From Megamerina dolium (lineage: Eukaryota; Arthropoda; Insecta; Diptera; Megamerinidae): a DNA stretch of 64,000 bases. The notes below the pieces were generated by a model. The model made no database searches. It was not told the origin of the DNA and saw only the letters and a list, made by a program, of their open reading frames with translations. Position 1 is the stretch's first letter, and every line of letters starts with the position of its first letter. Of the stretch, positions 31,892-44,512 are shown piece by piece. Where the stretch lies: the NCBI GenBank assembly GCA_963854835.1, contig OY978529.1, positions 12,299,139-12,363,138 on the forward strand. Reading direction: 5' to 3'. Made by a program: the position numbers and the translations under genes.

Positions 31892-32232
31892 GGGTGCCGT
31901 AGCTCAGTGGTTAGTGTGTTCGCCTTCTGATCTGTAGGTCGTGGTTCAATACCCGGCTGATGCATAACAAATTTAATATCGAAAAGATTTTTCTTTCGAA
32001 CGGTACCCACCTGTGGGCAAGCAATTGGCAATTCTTCCGACAGTAACAACTTGCCATGAAAAAGCTTCTAAAAAGAACTCTGTGACAAAGCTCAGAAAAA
32101 GTGTTGTCACAAGTGTTCTGCCGTTCGGAACCGGCTAAAATAAGTAGGTCCATTCTAATACTGTCCAAAAATTTAAGACGCACAACAGTAATGGAAGAGA
32201 AGCTCGGCCAATGAGCCCTTTGGCTCATTGAT
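31892..32232 (+). mobile_element. tRNA-derived SINE, copy 4
   Basis: GGGTGCCGTAGCTCAGTGGT head, B box reduced to GTGGTTCAATACC, full body, and a 3' part with GGAAGAGAAGCTCGGCC then a small AGCCCTTTGGCT palindrome. It is one of the most complete copies and is useful for building a consensus. Confidence 0.82.
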
Positions 32233-32787
32233 AATTGCATTCAATCGGCAACACAGCACTTGCGATTGAATTTTTGGCATTTTTGAATATCTTATCATTT
32301 CGTCACCAAAATCAAGAGGAAGACACGCCAACACACCAAATTGTTCGTCTTTTGTCGATTACACTCGCATTGGTATGCACACACACACATCTACGCTTGC
32401 GTATTTGTTGGTGGTTTTGCTCTCGTTTCCTGGGGAAGAAAAAGACTCATCAAATTTCTACTTTGCTTCCATATAAAAAACAATTTCACACATGCGTAAT
32501 ATGGCGGGTCGAATTTTTACCAAAGAATATTGAACAAAAGAAGGTGTGTGACCAAACATACATGAATTTCAAGCAAGAGTAAAAATGAGACCTCTCAGTC
32601 GTTTACTCAATGTTCACTCAAAATCCGACATTTTCTGTGGTGCTCTAGCTTTTTTGTTGATTAATCTACTTATTTGAAAATATTATAATAATTTATGCAA
32701 AGTTGTTTTTATTTATTTATGCAAAAATATTATTCCTGAAGAAACGAGAGCAAAAGCAACAACAAAAAGCAAACGTAGATGCATGTA

Positions 32788-33873
32788 TTGGGTGATCTAA
32801 GTAGACATACTTTTTTCAATAGCCTTTTTTGACAGATCACGTGTGAGTCGTGCCATGCTGTCATGTTATTTTTGTTTAGTATTGCTTGGTATTTCATCAT
32901 GGAAAGACTTACTCCGTTTACGGTTTACAAATCGTTCAACTTTTTTAACTTTATTACGAAAATTCACAGAACGACCGTGGAGAGTCGATTCGGCGCCGTT
33001 CGCAGCAACTCGAACTGACGTATGGAACGACTTGGCGCATTTTACGTCGAGATCTTAAATTGAAAACATACAAAATACAGCTTGTGCAAGAACTGAAGCC
33101 GCCCGACCTTCCCAAGCGACATCGGTTGGCTCTATGGACTACTGAAAAGTCCCAAGAAGATCCGACGTTTTCGAGCCAAATTTTGTTCAACGATGTAAAC
33201 AAGCAAAATTGCCGCATTTGGGACGAAGAGCAACCTGAAGAGATTCAACAGGTGCCACTTCATCAAAAAAAAAAAAAAACAACGGTTTGGTGTGGTTTGT
33301 GGGCTGGTGGAATCATCGGTCCATATTTCTTAAAAAATTATGCCGGTGAGAACGTAACCGTCAATGGCGACCGTTATCGTGCCATGATATCCGACTATTT
33401 GATGCCTGAAAATGAAGCTCGTGATCTCGGCGACATTTGGTTTCCACTAGACGGCGTCACTTCCCACACATCGCATCAATCAATGGATTTATTGAGAGAA
33501 CACTTTGGTGAGCAGATAATTTCACGTTTTCTGCCGGTCGATTGGCCACCAATATCGTGTGATATCACACCGTTAGACTTTTTCCTGTGGGGATATGTAA
33601 AGTCTAAAGTTCATGCGGACAAACCCGCTTTGATTCAGGCTTTGGAGCAAAACATCACGTGTCATTCGAAATGCTCGAACGAGTCATCGAAAATTGGACT
33701 CAACGGATGGACCATCTGAGACGTAGCCCCGGCAAACATTTGAAAGGCATAATCTTCAAAAAATAAATGTCAAAGAATGTCCTTTCAAATGATAATAAAC
33801 ATACCCCATTCAATTTGAATTTTCTGTGTTTTTTTCTTTAAAAAAGTAGGGAACCTCGAAATGGATCACGCTC
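32788..33873 (+). mobile_element. Mariner-like element, DD41D spacing
   Basis: Diverged inverted ends (TGGGTGATC near 32789 and GGATCACGC near 33863) lie next to TA dinucleotides. The length of about 1.09 kb is a little short for an intact mariner. The interior encodes a broken transposase. Confidence 0.65.
32898..33719 (+). pseudogene. Mariner-like transposase, DD41D type, degraded
   Basis: Frames change at least once before 33060. Readable motifs: TTWRILRRDL, then YKIQLVQELKPPDLPKRHR, FSSQILFNDVNKQN (first Asp region, where the usual SDE is NDV), TTVWCGLWAGGIIGPYFLKN, PLDGVTSHTS (second Asp) and WPPISCDITPLDFFLWGYVK (third Asp). Counting gives 41 residues between the last two Asps, as in rosa-type elements (family knowledge). 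An A-run at 33268-33279 and the N-terminal frame change show decay. Confidence 0.8.
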
Positions 33874-35072
33874 TATATACCAATGCGAGTGTATTCGACG
33901 AAAGGCGAACAATTATATCAACATTGCATAAAGAAATATAATATTTCAAATGAGTAGTATTTAATTACAATTATTTTAGATGTGGTTCAAACTTTTTTAA
34001 ATCATAACAGATTATAGAGGGCATAAAAAAATATACACATGTATATACTCAAAACTGTTTTCCGATGTTTGGAAGCCTTTGATTTTTTTATTGAAAATTT
34101 CAAAGTAATCATTATTTTCGGTCCCTGGTTTTTCTCGCACGTGAGTCGTCATAACCTTATATTTTTGTATCATGATTGATTAGCTATAAGTTGAAGAATG
34201 TAAAGAGAGAAAAAAAGAGTCAGTCATGTGTGAAAAGCGGACGAGTGCGTTACTATACTATAATATATACCAAGTAAGAATAGTCCCAATCACGTAACCT
34301 AGTAACATGACGGTCACAAGTATCATTTTAATAACCAAAGAATCCTGCTCATTGCTATCACTTTATTAAGAGCTATGGGGAAAACCTGCAAACATTCTTG
34401 TATACACCTTGTATAGTACAAAGCACCCCTGCTTTTTAAAAACGATATCGATTTGTTTCTGTTAATTATTTGACATTTATGTTAACATTATTTTTCCATT
34501 TTTAGTTGTTTAAACTATTATTTTATTGATAATTTTTTGTTATCGGATATCAATACAGGATCGAAATTTGAAATTAGCATAGTTTTATTATTCCAACTCA
34601 ACACACCAATCGTATTTATAAGAATTTTACAGTGAGCTTGCATTATGGAGGTGGTCTCAATCATTATGAGGCGTATAATTTCATTGATATTCTTAAAAAA
34701 TTTTTTTAGTTTGAATATTATACATACATACTTTCTATTTTAACATCGAAAATCTATTTACCAAATGAATAAATATTTATAAAATTGCACTATTGCAATA
34801 TTTTGTTTTTATTAAAAAAAAAATGATGCAAAAAAAAAGTAGTAGTAGACAATAAATAACTTATATTATAACTATACCTAATATATAATTTAAAAGTGTA
34901 TGTTAAATATCCAATATCACTAAAATATTTATTACATTTTGCGCTTAATTTAAAATCAATTACAATTTAACACATTGAATGCCAAGCGGTTTTAACGTAA
35001 ACTGTCACCGAAGGCCAAGCACATTTTTTGTTGTTTGTTTGATTTATATGTTGCTTTCAGAGCCATTCCCTA
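33874..35072. other. AT-rich intergenic DNA
   Basis: Long A- and T-runs, no supported gene and no repeat that I recognise. Confidence 0.4.
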
Positions 35073-35232
35073 TATATTTGCAGAGATGGGGGTAATGCAC
35101 TAAATTTTAAGCCCCACTAATTTTTTAGTGAAAGTTACAGATATTAATATTATGGAATATTGAGTGTAAAAAATTTCAACTCAGTGCCGTGTAGTGGTAA
35201 TGACAATATTTATAGCTACAGCTTTCTGTAGT

Positions 35233-35455
35233 GGGTGGCGTAGCTCAGTGGTTACTGTGTTCGCCTTCTGATCTGTGAGTCGTTGATTCAATCCCCGGCT
35301 GAAGTATAACAAATTTAATATCGAAATACATTGAACTAAAATAAGGCTAAAATAAGTAGATCCTTTCTAATACTGTACATAAATCCAAAAATTTAACACT
35401 CACCACAGTAACGGAAGAGAAGCTCGGCCAAAGAGCACTTCGGGGCTTATTTCAA
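35233..35455 (+). mobile_element. tRNA-derived SINE, copy 5
   Basis: GGGTGGCGTAGCTCAGTGGT head and TTCAATCCCCGGCTGAAG, then a jump over most of the body to the 3' part GGAAGAGAAGCTCGGCC and a GAGCACTTCGGGGCT palindrome. Confidence 0.78.
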
Positions 35456-35569
35456 CCGAAGTAACCAAAGTTATAACAACGATACGTTTATGTGTTTTAA
35501 AGAAGGTATATTAGAATATAACAAACTGTACACGTTTTGCAGTAATCTAACGATATTTCATTCTAAATT

Positions 35570-36250
35570 TCAGAAAATTCGACATGCATTCCTTTATGGA
35601 TTTCAACGTCAACTGAAGCCCATAGAAACTTTTAGTGAATTCCAAACAGCATATGGAAAGAACGCACCTCCTCTTAAGGCTATTTGTAAGTGGTATCAAC
35701 GATTCCAGATTGGAAATTTTTCCGTGGGGGACAAGCCTCGCGAAGGAAAGCCAAAATCTTCGACCGACGAGATAAATGTGGTTCTAGTTAACGAAAAAAA
35801 ATGACGAAGATCCACAAATGACACAAGAAATGATAGCCAGTAAATTGTACTTGAATGCTATGGCTGTATCGCGAATATTGCGGATACACGAAGATATTTG
35901 CTCGATGGGTCCCACGAATGTTGAATGTTAGTCAGAAAGAAGACCGAGTTCGTTTTGCTTAATATTTTCTAAGAAAATTCATAAGTATGATCGCAACAGG
36001 TGACGAAGTTTGGTTTTACAAGTACGACCCGGAAACTAAACGCCAGTCAATGGTATGGAGCTCAAAAGGAGTAAATCCACCTGTTAAAGAAAGGCAACAA
36101 AAGTCAGCAATGAAAGTTTGCAATTTATTTCACTAGTGCAAGAATTGTAGGTCTTATTCCCCTAAATACTTGTCAGACACTAACTGAGAAATCGTATACT
36201 GAAGACTGTTTATCAAAAGTGTTCGAAAATTTGTTGGGTAACAGACACAA
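35570..36250 (+). pseudogene. Mariner-like transposase relic
   Basis: The N-terminus IRHAFLYGFQRQLKPIETFS, then KAICKWYQRFQIGNFSVGDK and PREGKPKS, is the mariner DNA-binding region. Downstream pieces in changing frames (MTQEMIASKLYLNAMAVSRI, later TGDEVWFYKY-type sequence near 36000) show the catalytic part is scrambled by stops. Confidence 0.7.
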
Positions 36251-37547
36251 ATAGGAACTGCGCCGCTACTTAAAAATTTTTAAAATCAATTCCAATTATT
36301 CGCCCCTATCGGAAATATTTTCTTTAAGTTTTAATAGCTCAAGTTTTTATATGAGGAGCGTCCACCATCTCCACAAAAGAGAATAACCGTTCTTCGGAAG
36401 CAGAAGATATTATCGGGGTTTTTGTATTTAATAAACAAAATTTTTAATCATAGCCTTAGTAGCACATGTCTTAAAGTGCTTCGAACTCGAACATCAGAGT
36501 CCTATGAGAGCCGTTCAATGTTGTTGCAAAAACCTCACAGAAAGGAAATAAAGTTGAATCATTACCACTCTCATTACTTTTTTTCTTTATTAACAATAGT
36601 GGTAAACTATGGGTATAAGAGAAACTTTAAAAATTTGTATGACATGAAGGCTTTACAAAAGTTTAAACCATTATTCAGATTGTCAGTTGTTATTATAGCG
36701 GCACACATTCTGCATTACAATCATATTCCTTCCATTTTCTACAAAAATTTAGTGGAGAATTTTTTTTTCACTACCAGAATATTTAGTGAAAATAATTTTT
36801 TTAAGCACTAATATTAATTTAGTAGAAATGTTTCCCCTTCACTACCACTAGGCTTGAAGTGGAAACTTTGTTTCACATGATAGTGAATATAATATAATAG
36901 TGGAAGTGGATAATCGGTTTTATTCCACTAAATAAGTAGTCAATAATATCAACCAGCTTCACTACAACTAGAATGAGTGGTAATTAAGGGCACAGTCCAC
37001 TCCAAATTTAATATACTACCGCCATCTCTGTATATTTGTTTGCTTATTTTGGATTTAATAGCTGTTTTTATATGTCTCACTTTCTCGGCTCTGTATGACT
37101 GAAATGGAATCGTAAAAGTCGTGCTTAGTCTTGCGACGGTGTTTTGTTTTTAGGAAGCATTAAGTGTCGTACGTAAGCAGGCGACGTGGCACTCAATATA
37201 CAATATTAAAAATATGCATTTAAAGTTTTAATTACGATTTTTGATTTGTGTTTAATAAACATATTTTACTAATTAAAGTATCCATAAATAGGTAGGAATT
37301 TGTATAAATTAGTTAAAAGTTTCATAGTTGCACTCTCTGTCTAATTCTGGGTCACGAATTAAAGTTACGACATTTAAGATCGTGTATATTTTTGTTTTTG
37401 TTTTTTGCAATGTACTTTATGTCACCTTCTCCAAAAAACATGTTTTCTTTTCATTAAAGGTGATTTTATCAGAAAGTTGTCTTTACTAATTTAAAGTCGC
37501 CGGTACAAATATCGCTCAAAAACAATATGTAGAAATATATTAACAGG

Positions 37548-38150
37548 CCATTCAATAAGTGTGCGGGATAACGTTACTAGAATCCATATGATTTTTATAC
37601 AAACGACACGTGTAAAAAATTGACAACAATCTGACAATTGATTCTTGAGTTATAGCATTTTGTTTGAAGCAACTTTTGTTATTGAAAAAGAAATGGATAA
37701 AAGTGAATTTCGTCTTTTGATAAAGCATTGCTTTTTGATGTATAAAAATACAGTGGAAACTAAACAATGGCTTGATAAACATTATCCGGATTCTGCTCCA
37801 TCGAGCGAAATGGTAGAAAAGTGGATTGCTGAATTTAAACGTGGTCGTACCAGCACAAACGATGCAGAATGCAGTGGACACCCAATTGAGGCTGTTATTT
37901 CAGAAAACATCAAAAAAATCCACAAATTGGTTATGAACGATCGCAAATTGAAGGTGCACGAGCTAGTTGACATTGTAAAGATGGTAGTGTTTTTACCATT
38001 TTACGCGAATATTTGGATATGCGAAAGCTCTGTGCAAAGTGGGTGTCATGTGAGCTCACAGTCAAAATTTACAATAGAAATGCTTAAAAAACTATTTAGA
38101 TTTTTGTTCTATATTTTGTTTAATCTCATGCAAATGGAGCTGTTGTAACA
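37548..38150 (+). pseudogene. Mariner-like transposase N-terminal half
   Basis: From the Met at 37693: MDKSEFRLLIKHCFLMYKNT, KQWLDKHYPDSAPSSEMVEK, WIAEFKRGRTSTNDAE, then ENIKKIHKLVMNDRKLKVHE. This is the standard mariner DNA-binding region, with the GRTST block where GRPxxA is usual further on. The frame then leaves the family and no catalytic domain follows. A mariner-type end CATTCAATAAGTGTGCGGGA is at about 37552. Confidence 0.75.
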
Positions 38151-38309
38151 AAATAAATTAGCCTCTAATAACTATGTATTAAATATTAAGCTCAGTATGC
38201 TGTAGAAGATTATTTGTTTTTTGTAGACTTGGTATATTTTCCTTTTCGGTGTAGAAATAAGAGACAAATTTAATTTGCAGTTTATAACTGTTTGAATTTG
38301 TCTCCATTA

Positions 38310-38751
38310 GGCTGATGACAGAGTGAGCGCTACAAGCGTTGCTATGATATGTCGCTACAACTTGCTACAAAACTCTGCTTGTGTTTACTTATGTGATCGC
38401 TCAAATGTTGACAGAGTGAGAGCAGAGCTACAAAATAGTTTCAGTGCTTGGCCGCTATAAAGCTAGTAGTGAAGTGATTTATAGCAGCGACATATTGAAG
38501 TGAGAGAGTAAAAACAGAGAGAGAGAGAGAGAGAGTTCAAATAAAAAATTTGATATGGACAATGTGTGGGTGCATGCGTGCGTTGTTTTTTAAACAGTTT
38601 TTCGCATTGCTTTTTATTTCTCTCTCTCTCAAAAACCACACAATGTAGCACACAATATAGCGCTTACTCTGACACGTCAAAGATTGATATAGCAATAGCG
38701 GTTGTAGCTTCAAGCATAGCAACGCCTGTAGCGCTCACTCTGTCATCAGCC
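38310..38751. mobile_element. Tourist-like (Harbinger-type) MITE
   Basis: 442 bp with inverted ends GGCTGATGACAGAGTGAGCG (45 bp with few mismatches) flanked by TTA on both sides (38307-38309, 38752-38754), the 3-bp target duplication of PIF/Harbinger elements. It contains a GAGAGA run at 38515-38535 and no transposase. Confidence 0.78.
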
Positions 38752-38754
38752 TTA

Positions 38755-39915
38755 CTCAAATCCATACAACACATTATATTAGTAAAATTATAATTAAACA
38801 AATGTTTTCAATTCAATTCATTTCAGAAACGTTCTAACGAAATAAACATATACCCACATATTTCGTTTCGTGAAATGTCATAATAAAGTCTCCACAGGTC
38901 TATAAAACTACTATAAATATCAACCCTATCATAAAAGTAAATGAAAATAATTTATTTTGACATTTCGTTTCAAATTTATTTCCTACACCATACTGAGTGT
39001 AGAACACAAAAGAGAATTTGGTATATACTTAAAGGCTAATTAGCTTCATGGTGTACTTAAAAATAAACGTATCATTTCTTTTCACTTTCTTATCCAAAAA
39101 TTTTCGAATCCTATCTGTACAAAAATTTGACACAATGTGTCAATATGGTGATGTATCTAAATTCTCACTTAACTCAACTGTAACGGTTTTTTCTTGTAAT
39201 ACAAAACAAATTATATGTGATATAACCAAAAATTAAACGAATGTCGCGAAAATCTCCAGTCACACTCGTTTGATATTTGAACGCCACTTACAAATTTGTA
39301 CATATAGAGCAAATTTTAGAAGAATTTAGTGTTGATATATTGTGAAAATTCCCACTTTCACGTTTGATTTAAAATTGCGTGACAATTTCTCCTTCCTCGT
39401 GTCGTTTAATAGGATCACCTTTAAGTAATGCAGAAATCAGGCTGTAGAAATAAGAAAGACAATGTGAAAAATATTAAATAATACAATACAATAAACATCT
39501 GATATTTTACATTCAGAGAGTGTCAAAATATAAAAAAAAAGAGTATTAAAAATATAAATTGAATTGACTTGAATTTGCAGCTCTGACGCTACACATACAT
39601 TGAGAATACGTTATGAAATAAACGAACATTCTGATCAAAGAATCAGAGATTTTTTATTTTCTATATTCGCACGCATTCTATCTGTGAGCTCAATACCTAT
39701 CGTTGTTACTGCTTTACTCTCTTGACATTTTTGTCTACTCGTCAACGTTGTCTTTAACTCATTGATTTTGGCCATCGAAATAGCGGATGTGTGAACTTGT
39801 TTTTTTTTGTTCTATCGTGAGCAAACGAGGCACACATCTAGCACACATCTAGCACACAGCTTTTTCATTTCCAAATTTTCGGTCAATATGCGATATAAGC
39901 CCTTTTTAAAATGAC
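38755..39915. other. Intergenic DNA
   Basis: No gene supported. A small tandem of CACACATCTAG units is at 39830-39858. The rest is AT-rich. Confidence 0.4.
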
Positions 39916-39919
39916 TGTA

Positions 39920-40155
39920 ATCTTACGTAGCCTTACGCACCTTCAGCTGGCGGTCATCCAATACCATTTTGTGGATATTCCTAACCGTTTCTGGCGTGGC
40001 CACCTCAATTAGTTGGCCACCCAATATTTTATGGTCGTAAACGTAGGAGCAGACTTCCCCAGAGTAGGAACTAGTTCGGCTTTAATATTGGTTGGACTGA
40101 GACCTTTCAAATGAAAGTATTGAATTACATAACGGTGACCAATTTTCTCCATGTT
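39920..40155 (-). pseudogene. Mariner-like transposase N-terminal fragment
   Basis: On -, from about 40153: MEKIGHRYVIQYFHLKGLSP, TNIKAELVPTLGKSAPT, then after a small deletion EVATPETVRNIHKMVLDDRQ and LKVRK. This is the helix-turn-helix region of a mariner different from that at 37.7 kb. It stops before the catalytic domain. Confidence 0.7.
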
Positions 40156-40565
40156 TATAAATTCACTGAGGTCGTGGCTCCAAATGGCTCCAAAAAATAC
40201 TAAACAACATGGCGCCTTGAAACTTAAACATATGTTTTATAAGGTTATCGCTTTTCATCAAACTAACTTTTTTCAAACTACTGCCGCTATCTATAAGTTA
40301 GGTCGAGTAGTTCTTGGACCGCCCTCGTATATGCAACAAACCACAATTAATTTTACGGTATAATAAAATAATATGCCAAATAAACACAAACACAGCTATA
40401 AATTTGACTGTTTTAGGTCACATTTCGCTCAACTGCTCCAACTATAAAAAACTACAAAATGCTTTCTACTATTATTAAAAGCATATTTTAACAACAGTGA
40501 AAATCAAAATACACCATTAGTGACGAATGGATTTTACTGCATTGTTGCATTTAGACATTCATCGA

Positions 40566-41490
40566 AACGCCAATATTCGTGTCACTCACAATAGTGCCAT
40601 TCACAAGTGATGAGTAACTAACCATCGATACTCTTTACACTGCCTTCTTCTTAACCTTGTTCGTCTCGAACAAGTTTTTATACTTCCCCACGAAATGGCG
40701 CAAGACGCTCCAAGTGCATTACTTTAAACTTTGCTCTTTTATTCCAGGCTCGTTGAATACGATATACTACGTCATTTATATTGCCATTGCTGGTGTATTA
40801 GCTGTCGTATCATGTTGTGCGCATTGATATGCCTTGAGGAACATTGGTATATGTACATCCCAGTCTCTTTGGTATTTATCTACGACTTTTCTCAAATATT
40901 CCTCCAAGGTACGGTTACTGATTCGAAATTTCGACCTTGGTCTGAGTGTAATTCCATCGGTACACCAAAACGAATAATCCATTGGTTGACGAATACATCC
41001 GCAACTGTACTAGCTTCTTGATTTGGAATGGGGTATACTTCAGGCCATTTACTGAAGTAATCTATAACCACCAGAACATACTTGTTTCCTGCGTTGCTTA
41101 TTCGAAATGGCCCAGCTATGTCCATAGCAATTCGCTCAAATGGAGCACCCACGGTGTATTGGTGCATCTTACCACGACTTTTCTTAGTGGGACTTTTGGC
41201 CATTGCACATTGCTTACACTTCCGAATCCAATCAGCGACATGGTAGTGGCATCCAACCCAATAAAATCGTTTTTTTCGACGGTTTTGGTGATGCCCAAAT
41301 GCCCTCCACTGGAAGCATTATTATACTCAGCTATCACTTCATTTATTCTTGCCTTGGGTACCACTAGAAGATCATTAGTGACTTTTCCATCTTCATTATC
41401 ACATGCTCAGAATAAGCATCCATCTTGTAAGTGAAGGTTTTGCCACTCCGCCCAGTATGCCTTTGCTATTGGACTCTCATTAGCCATCTC
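40566..41490 (-). pseudogene. Gypsy-like pol (integrase) and LTR fragment, copy 1
   Basis: 40566-40639 is part of the family LTR (reverse of TGTAACGAG...). Next to it are the end of pol and then, after an internal deletion at about 40765-40780, integrase: a zinc-finger region (GGHLGITKTVEK ... CKQC), AMDIAGPFRIS (first catalytic Asp), YFSKWPEVYPIPNQEAS and HSDQGRNFES (second Asp). The third catalytic residue is lost in the deletion. Several frame breaks are present. Confidence 0.8.
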
Positions 41491-41495
41491 TTTAA

Positions 41496-41725
41496 TATAG
41501 AAAAGATTTTTCTTTCGAACAGTACCCACCTGCCGGCAAGAATTGACAATTTTTCCGGTAGTAACAATTTGCTAAAAAAGCTTCTTAAAAAGAGCTCTGT
41601 GACAAAACTAAGTTAAAGTGATGTCACAAGGGTTCTGCCGTTCGGAGCCGTCTAATATAAGTAGGTCCCTTCTAATGCTGTCCAAATTTAACACGCACAA
41701 CAATATTGGAAGAGAAGCTCGGTGG
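41496..41725 (+). mobile_element. SINE 3' part, copy 6 (headless)
   Basis: Starts inside the body (ATATAGAAAAGATTTTTCTT), followed by the rest to GGAAGAGAAGCTCGG. The tRNA-like head is missing. It abuts the Gypsy-like fragment. Confidence 0.7.
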
Positions 41726-41759
41726 TATCACAATGGGCCTTTGAGGCCTAAGTGTGTCC

Positions 41760-42546
41760 TCTCAGAGAGAGAGGGCAGCCACATACCCTAACCTAACCAA
41801 ATAAAGTATATTTATTATTGAACTTGAAATTTGTACAAGAAATTATTGATCTCTAAAAACTAAAACGTGTGATGTCTTCTGGCATGCAGTAGCAACGCAT
41901 CAACAGTGCATAATTAAACATATTTTAATAATAAAATGTTATTTCAAATAATTCATTTAACTCTTTTATTATTCATTTGAATAGAATTCTGAAATTATAC
42001 AATCCCACAAATTCAATTTATACTTTATGGGATTTTTACATTTTTCACTAACGTGTCATTGTCGGTCATATGTTCATTAAAGAAGATGATAAAGTGAGAA
42101 TATCAACGTTTCCTCTTTTTGAGAAATATCTCATAAATGTGTATTGGAATTTTTGCGAAAATGCCCTGCAAGAACCATACTGGTAAATTGACTAGTAATT
42201 TTACGTGGAGCTATAACTGAAACTTTCCGTATATTTCGCATCACATTCTTAAGGGCATCGTGTGATTTTTTGACCGTTCGTTTCTTTTGTTCCCATATGT
42301 GTGACTTTACATCTCTGAATTTAAATAGTGCAAGATAAAACTACTTTTTTGGGGAATCGCAGCTATTTTTAAATTTATAACCAAAAATATGAGTACCATT
42401 GTCACATCCGTCACAATGGAATTACCCATTGGCAACTGTAGATTTGAGGTTGTTGTATATTTTTTGAAAGCGAAAAGGGAAGGAAAATCAAAAAGTAAGT
42501 AAAATTAATTTCTACATTATCAGTAATTTTAACGTTAATAAACGTT
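41760..42546. other. Intergenic DNA
   Basis: AT-rich, with no supported gene or element. Pieces near 41880-41960 do not match other parts of the window. Confidence 0.4.
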
Positions 42547-42806
42547 GGGTTCTGCAGCTCAGTGGTTAGTGTGTTGGCCTTCTGATCTGCAGGTCATGGG
42601 TTCAATCCCTGGCTGAAGCATAACAAACGTCATATCGAAAACAATTTTCTTTCGAAAGGAATCCACCTGTCGGCAAGCAATTGGCAATTCTTCCGGAAGT
42701 AACAATTTGCCATGGAAAAGCTTCCCTGCTAATACTGTCAAAAATTTAACACGCACAACAGAATTGAAAGAGGAGCTCGGCCAAAGAGTCCTTATAAGCT
42801 TATAAG
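42547..42806 (+). mobile_element. tRNA-derived SINE, copy 7
   Basis: GGGTTCTGCAGCTCAGTGGT head, GGGTTCAATCCCTGGCTGAA B-box region, shortened body. It is followed by a CA microsatellite at 42811-42832 and then directly by the Tc1-like element at 42842. Confidence 0.8.
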
Positions 42807-42841
42807 TTCCACACACACACACACACACACACATACACATA

Positions 42842-44281
42842 CAGTTATGTGAAAAATAATAAGGACAGAGACGCGTCAAAACGAAACTTCAATACAATCT
42901 AAGTAAGCCGAGCAAATTGCTTCCAGTTAACGGTATATTATCGTCACTCACTATTTCCAAAAACAATTTCCGTTACATAAATGCAAAGTATTTGCACACA
43001 TTTTGTTAAAAGTCATTCCGTGTTCAACAAAGCCAGTGTACGGTTGTGCGAATTAATAAGGACATTGTGTCGTTTCAAAACAATATCGTAAATATCTTCA
43101 CTAAAACTTGTTTTTTTCAGAGATAAGGTAAGAATACTACTTTTAGTTTTAATACCAATCAATTAGAGCTTGGCTTTTTTCCTTATTGGATAGATATGGG
43201 AAAGGGTAAGCACTGCGATCTGAAAACTGGAGAACACATTAAAAATTTGGTCAAACAGGGGAATTCGTATAGAAATGTGGCGGAATTTCTCAAAATTTCC
43301 AAAACAATGGTGGAGAACGCAGTTAAGAGGGTTCCCCAGAGTGAAACGCGTGGCAGAAAGCCAAAAATTACACTGTCAGTCAAAAAAATATAATGCGCTG
43401 CGTTAAGAAGAATCTGTTTATCTCATCCAAACAAATTAAAAGTGAGTTGAATATTGATGTCGATCCATCAACTATTCGCAAAGTGCTTATAAAGGAAAAC
43501 TTCAAGTCTCGAAGCCCGAGAAAAGTGTCTATGCTATCCAAAAGGAACGTGCAACAAAGACTAAAGTTTGCTGATGAACATGTGTGTTGGTCTAAAGAAA
43601 AATGGCGTAACATTCTTTGGTCAGACGAGACAAAAATAAACTTGTTTAATTCAGATCGAGGTATTCATCACGTAAGAAGACCTCCAAACACAGCCTATAA
43701 TCCTAAATATACAATAAAGACCGTTAAACATGGCGGCGGGAACATTATGGTCTGGGGATCATTTTCATACAATGGTGTGGGGCCGCTCCATCGCATACAG
43801 GGCACTATGAAGGCAACAGATTATGTTGCAATTCTTCACGATTGTATGCTAACGTACGCTGAAGATAATATGCCACTTAGGTGGATATTTCAGCAAGACA
43901 ATGACCCCAAACACACGGCGAAGTGTACAAAAGAGTGGTTTGGGGTCAACAAATTACTGTGATGGAGATCTAAACCCCATCGAAAATTTGTGGAATACAG
44001 TAAAAGCGTCAATAAGAGGAAAGTGTCCAAGTAACAGCGACGAGCTTTGGCAACTTATTCAAGATTCATGGAACGCAATTCCGGTTTCCGTCTGCAAAAA
44101 CCTAGTTGATTCCATGCCGAAGCGGTGTCGATCAGTTTTAAACAACCGAGGATTTTCGACGAAGTATTAAACAAATTAGAAATGAATTTTAACACAGACG
44201 AATGTAAACTAGTTTCTTTTTTTTATTTGATATTGTTAATTTTTAATTAAAACAAGAAGTGTCCTTATTTTTTTTCACATG
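42842..44281 (+). mobile_element. Second Tc1-like family, degraded element
   Basis: The left end CAGTTATGTGAAAAATAATA follows TA at 42840-42841. The right end (GTCCTTATTTTTTTTCACAT, 44261-44280) is its inverted partner but lacks the last few bases and a clear TA. An internal repeat of the end motif (AATTAATAAGGACA) lies near 43051-43064, so this family also has double end repeats. Confidence 0.82.
43196..44170 (+). pseudogene. Tc1-like transposase, second family, two frame breaks
   Basis: Three consecutive open pieces: 43196-43393 (DNA-binding: NSYRNVAEFLKISKTMVENA), 43393-43962 (second DNA-binding part, WSDETKINLFNSD with the first Asp, KHGGGNIMVWGSFSYNGVG, QQDNDPKHTA with the second Asp) and 43901-44170 (DLNPIENLWNTVK with the Glu). 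A frameshift lies at about 43390 and a deletion plus frameshift at about 43960, which removed most of the segment before the Glu. It is not the same family as copies A-C. Confidence 0.85.
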
Positions 44282-44446
44282 CCAAAATCGCACCTAATGT
44301 TAAAGATGAAAATAAATTTCAACAGTTTGCCATATCTGGCTAAAACTAAACAAAAAACTTTTCTTTAATTTGTTCGCAATAAATTAGTTCAGTTAACACC
44401 CTGTAATTTCCCCACATTTCTGCGTCCGCATCAAGTTCGTTAACTG

Positions 44447-44449
<3 letters not shown>

Positions 44450-44511
<62 letters not shown>

Positions 44512-44512
44512 A
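44450..44512. repeat. TA dinucleotide microsatellite
   Basis: About 60 bp of (TA)n directly beside the left end of a Tc1-like element, which inserts at TA. The Tyr/Ile open frames here are artefacts. Confidence 0.9.

Larger units (their letters stand above)
35073..37037. repeat. Possible inverted-repeat element enclosing SINE and mariner relics
   Basis: The left end (ATATTTGCAGAGATGG at 35073) and the right end (reverse complement ATATACAGAGATGG at 37037) pair over about 35 bp with mismatches, each followed inward by a TAAATTT block. CACTA-rich stretches lie just inside both ends, mostly at 36750-37010. The middle includes a SINE and a mariner relic, so this would be an older element with later insertions. 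The boundary calls are weak. Confidence 0.4.

Noticed and set aside
39830..39858. CRISPR-like short direct repeats
   Set aside because: Only two to three units without spacers, in a eukaryotic genome.
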